Origin: Bacteroidota bacterium
Lineage (GTDB): Bacteria > Bacteroidota > Bacteroidia > UKL13-3
Length of the DNA stretch: 33,642 nucleotides
Assembly: GCA_947446605.1 (NCBI GenBank)
Contig: CANFHJ010000019.1
Coordinates: 1-33,642 of the forward strand
Direction: 5' to 3'
Shown here: piece after piece, positions 32,746 to 33,642 of the stretch
Layout of the letters: each line of letters begins with the position of its first letter
How positions within the stretch are numbered: position 1 is the stretch's first letter
Program-made: the position numbers and the translations under genes
Notes under the pieces: generated by a model
Told to the model about the DNA's origin: nothing
The model's database searches: none
Seen by the model: only the letters and a program-made list of their open reading frames with translations

Positions 32746-33084
32746 TTAACAACATTTTTCTTTGTTATTGGAAAGCATTATATCATGCATTGCTTCATTA
32801 AATAAACCAAGTACTTTGGCAAAATTTTCTTTATGAATACAATAGCATGATTTAACACCACTGATGGTTCCCTGCACCAAACCAGCCTTTTTTAATTCTT
32901 GTAAATGTTGCGATACCGTTGATTGTGCCAATGGCAAAACTTCTACAATTTGGCCACAGATACATTCCTCATGTTTTGCCAATTCTCTAATGATGGCAAT
33001 ACGCGCAGGATGACCCAAAACTTTAGCAAATTCTGATAATAAAATATCATCGGGATGAAAGAGCGATTTCTTATTTAATGCCAT
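32746..33084 (-). CDS. arsR: ArsR/SmtB-family arsenite-responsive repressor
   Basis: A 112-aa winged-helix repressor. DPARIAII-type wHTH sequence here reads HPARIAIIRELAKHEE, followed by CICGQIV with Cys41 and Cys43 (the arsenite-binding CxC as in classical ArsR proteins), and recognition helix QSTVSQHLQELKKAG. Cys80 and Cys82 in SCYCIH and a terminal Cys pair (111-112) are additional possible ligands. It should release its own promoter when arsenite binds. ATG at 33084 is chosen over a TTG two codons upstream. Head of the ars operon. Confidence 0.94.
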   Translation of the reverse strand: MALNKKSLFHPDDILLSEFAKVLGHPARIAIIRELAKHEECICGQIVEVLPLAQSTVSQHLQELKKAGLVQGTISGVKSCYCIHKENFAKVLGLFNEAMHDIMLSNNKEKCC

Positions 33085-33100
33085 AATCAATTATATATCG

Positions 33101-33129
33101 CAAATATACGATAAAAGGAAAATAGCAAA
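33101..33129 (-). promoter_or_regulatory. Promoter of the ars operon
   Basis: On the minus strand TTTG, then 17 nt, then TATATTTG (33101-33108), 16 nt before the arsR ATG. A good fit to the Bacteroidetes consensus. The short AT-rich stretch ATCGTATATTTGCGAT overlapping the -7 box contains an ATCG..CGAT dyad that could be the ArsR site. Confidence 0.6.
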
Positions 33130-33148
33130 CAAGAGAATTCTTTATGAT

Positions 33149-33642
33149 TTAATGAATATGATTGGCTGTCAACGCTTTTTGATACTTACGCGCATTGTTT
33201 TGGTGTTGCGCCAAATTACTTGCAAAATTGTGGTAGCCGCTAAAATCTGCTTTTGCACAAAAATAAATAAAGCGATGAGGCACAAAATTTAATACCGCAT
33301 CAATTGCCTGAATAGAAGGACAACAAATTGGTCCTGGCGGCAAACCTGCATTTAAATAGGTATTATAAGGAGAAGCAATTTGCGTGTGTTGGAATAATAC
33401 CCTGTGGATGGATGTGTCCCGCATAAAAAACAATACCGTTGGATCGGCCTGAAGTGGCATACCTAATTTTAACCTATTAAGGTAAACGCCCGCAATGATG
33501 GGCATCTCTTCATACTTGTTACTTTCCTTCTGCACAATTGAGGCTAGGGTACTTATTTGTTGTTGACTCAAACCTAATTTAACTGCTTTTTCTTTGCGTG
33601 CAGTATTCCAAAAAACTTCATATTCATGTTGCATGCGACCTA
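33149..33642 (-). CDS. mltG: Endolytic murein transglycosylase MltG, C-terminal part
   Basis: MltG cuts nascent peptidoglycan strands and may set glycan length. Only the 3' end is in the window; the frame runs on past 33642, so the ATG at 33634 is internal. Visible are LASIVQKESNKYEEMPIIAGVYLNRL, with the catalytic Glu in QKES, then GMPLQADPTVLF, SPYNTYLNAGLPPGPI and the closing YFCAKADFSGYHNFASNLAQH, all YceG/MltG landmarks. It is not part of the ars operon: it stops 65 nt before the arsR start region on the same strand, upstream of the ars promoter. Confidence 0.93.
   Translation of the reverse strand, partial: GRMQHEYEVFWNTARKEKAVKLGLSQQQISTLASIVQKESNKYEEMPIIAGVYLNRLKLGMPLQADPTVLFFMRDTSIHRVLFQHTQIASPYNTYLNAGLPPGPICCPSIQAIDAVLNFVPHRFIYFCAKADFSGYHNFASNLAQHQNNARKYQKALTANHIH

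Overview
The window reads as a chromosomal segment from a member of the Bacteroidetes (Bacteroidota). The signs are low GC, the block ftsX-DUF3098-uppP-truB, a Bacteroidetes-type LeuRS, rplU-rpmA, many Bacteroidetes-style promoters (TAnnTTTG -7 boxes, TTG/TTTG near -33), few Shine-Dalgarno sites, and outer-membrane barrel proteins with signal peptides ending in YAQ or YA-Q. I cannot place it below phylum from sequence alone. Most of it is ordinary chromosome; no prophage, CRISPR array, transposase or large island is visible.

Layout. 1-3018 (minus strand): tRNA-Lys with promoter and terminator, then truB, uppP, a DUF3098 membrane protein and ftsX (translation, cell-wall lipid recycling, division). 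3199-7197 (plus): leuS and an AI-2E-family permease, ending tail-to-tail on a 1159-aa outer-membrane barrel protein. 7194-15393 (minus): hldD (LPS heptose), a very large orphan sensor histidine kinase and the barrel protein, the last two joined by an ATGA overlap. 15457-18620 (minus): queD, a YihY/BrkB membrane protein, a hotdog acyl-CoA thioesterase and lhgO. 18817-19337 (plus): a ParE/RelE-type toxin-antitoxin pair.

19419-20256 is the most unusual part: one intact tRNA-Ala(GGC), four decayed copies of it, repeated hairpin terminators, and a one-domain GIY-YIG nuclease gene lying between two 161-bp direct repeats made of tRNA remnants. The stop codon of the nuclease gene is itself tRNA-derived sequence. 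It looks like a small tRNA-associated mobile cassette next to the ribosomal protein operon rplU-rpmA (20302-20896).

20977-24231 (minus): a polyprenyl-phosphate sugar transferase, a lipoprotein and a Gfo/Idh/MocA-like protein lacking the usual EKP motif, probably surface-polysaccharide related. 24495-26019 (plus): pcm and a small barrel protein, closed by a strong terminator shared with smpB. 26074-29502 (minus): a metal-homeostasis operon, DtxR/MntR regulator, Nramp transporter fused to a UspA domain, a hotdog protein, then smpB. A 22-bp near-palindrome overlaps the promoter of the regulator. 29602-29769 (plus): a small conserved-looking membrane protein. 29783-33084 (minus): an arsenic operon arsR-arsM-acr3-arsC followed by a TM2-domain lipoprotein. 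The window ends inside mltG.

Three genes (antitoxin, dtxR and the small membrane protein) have a TAnnTTTG box exactly 4 nt before their ATG, suggesting leaderless transcripts.
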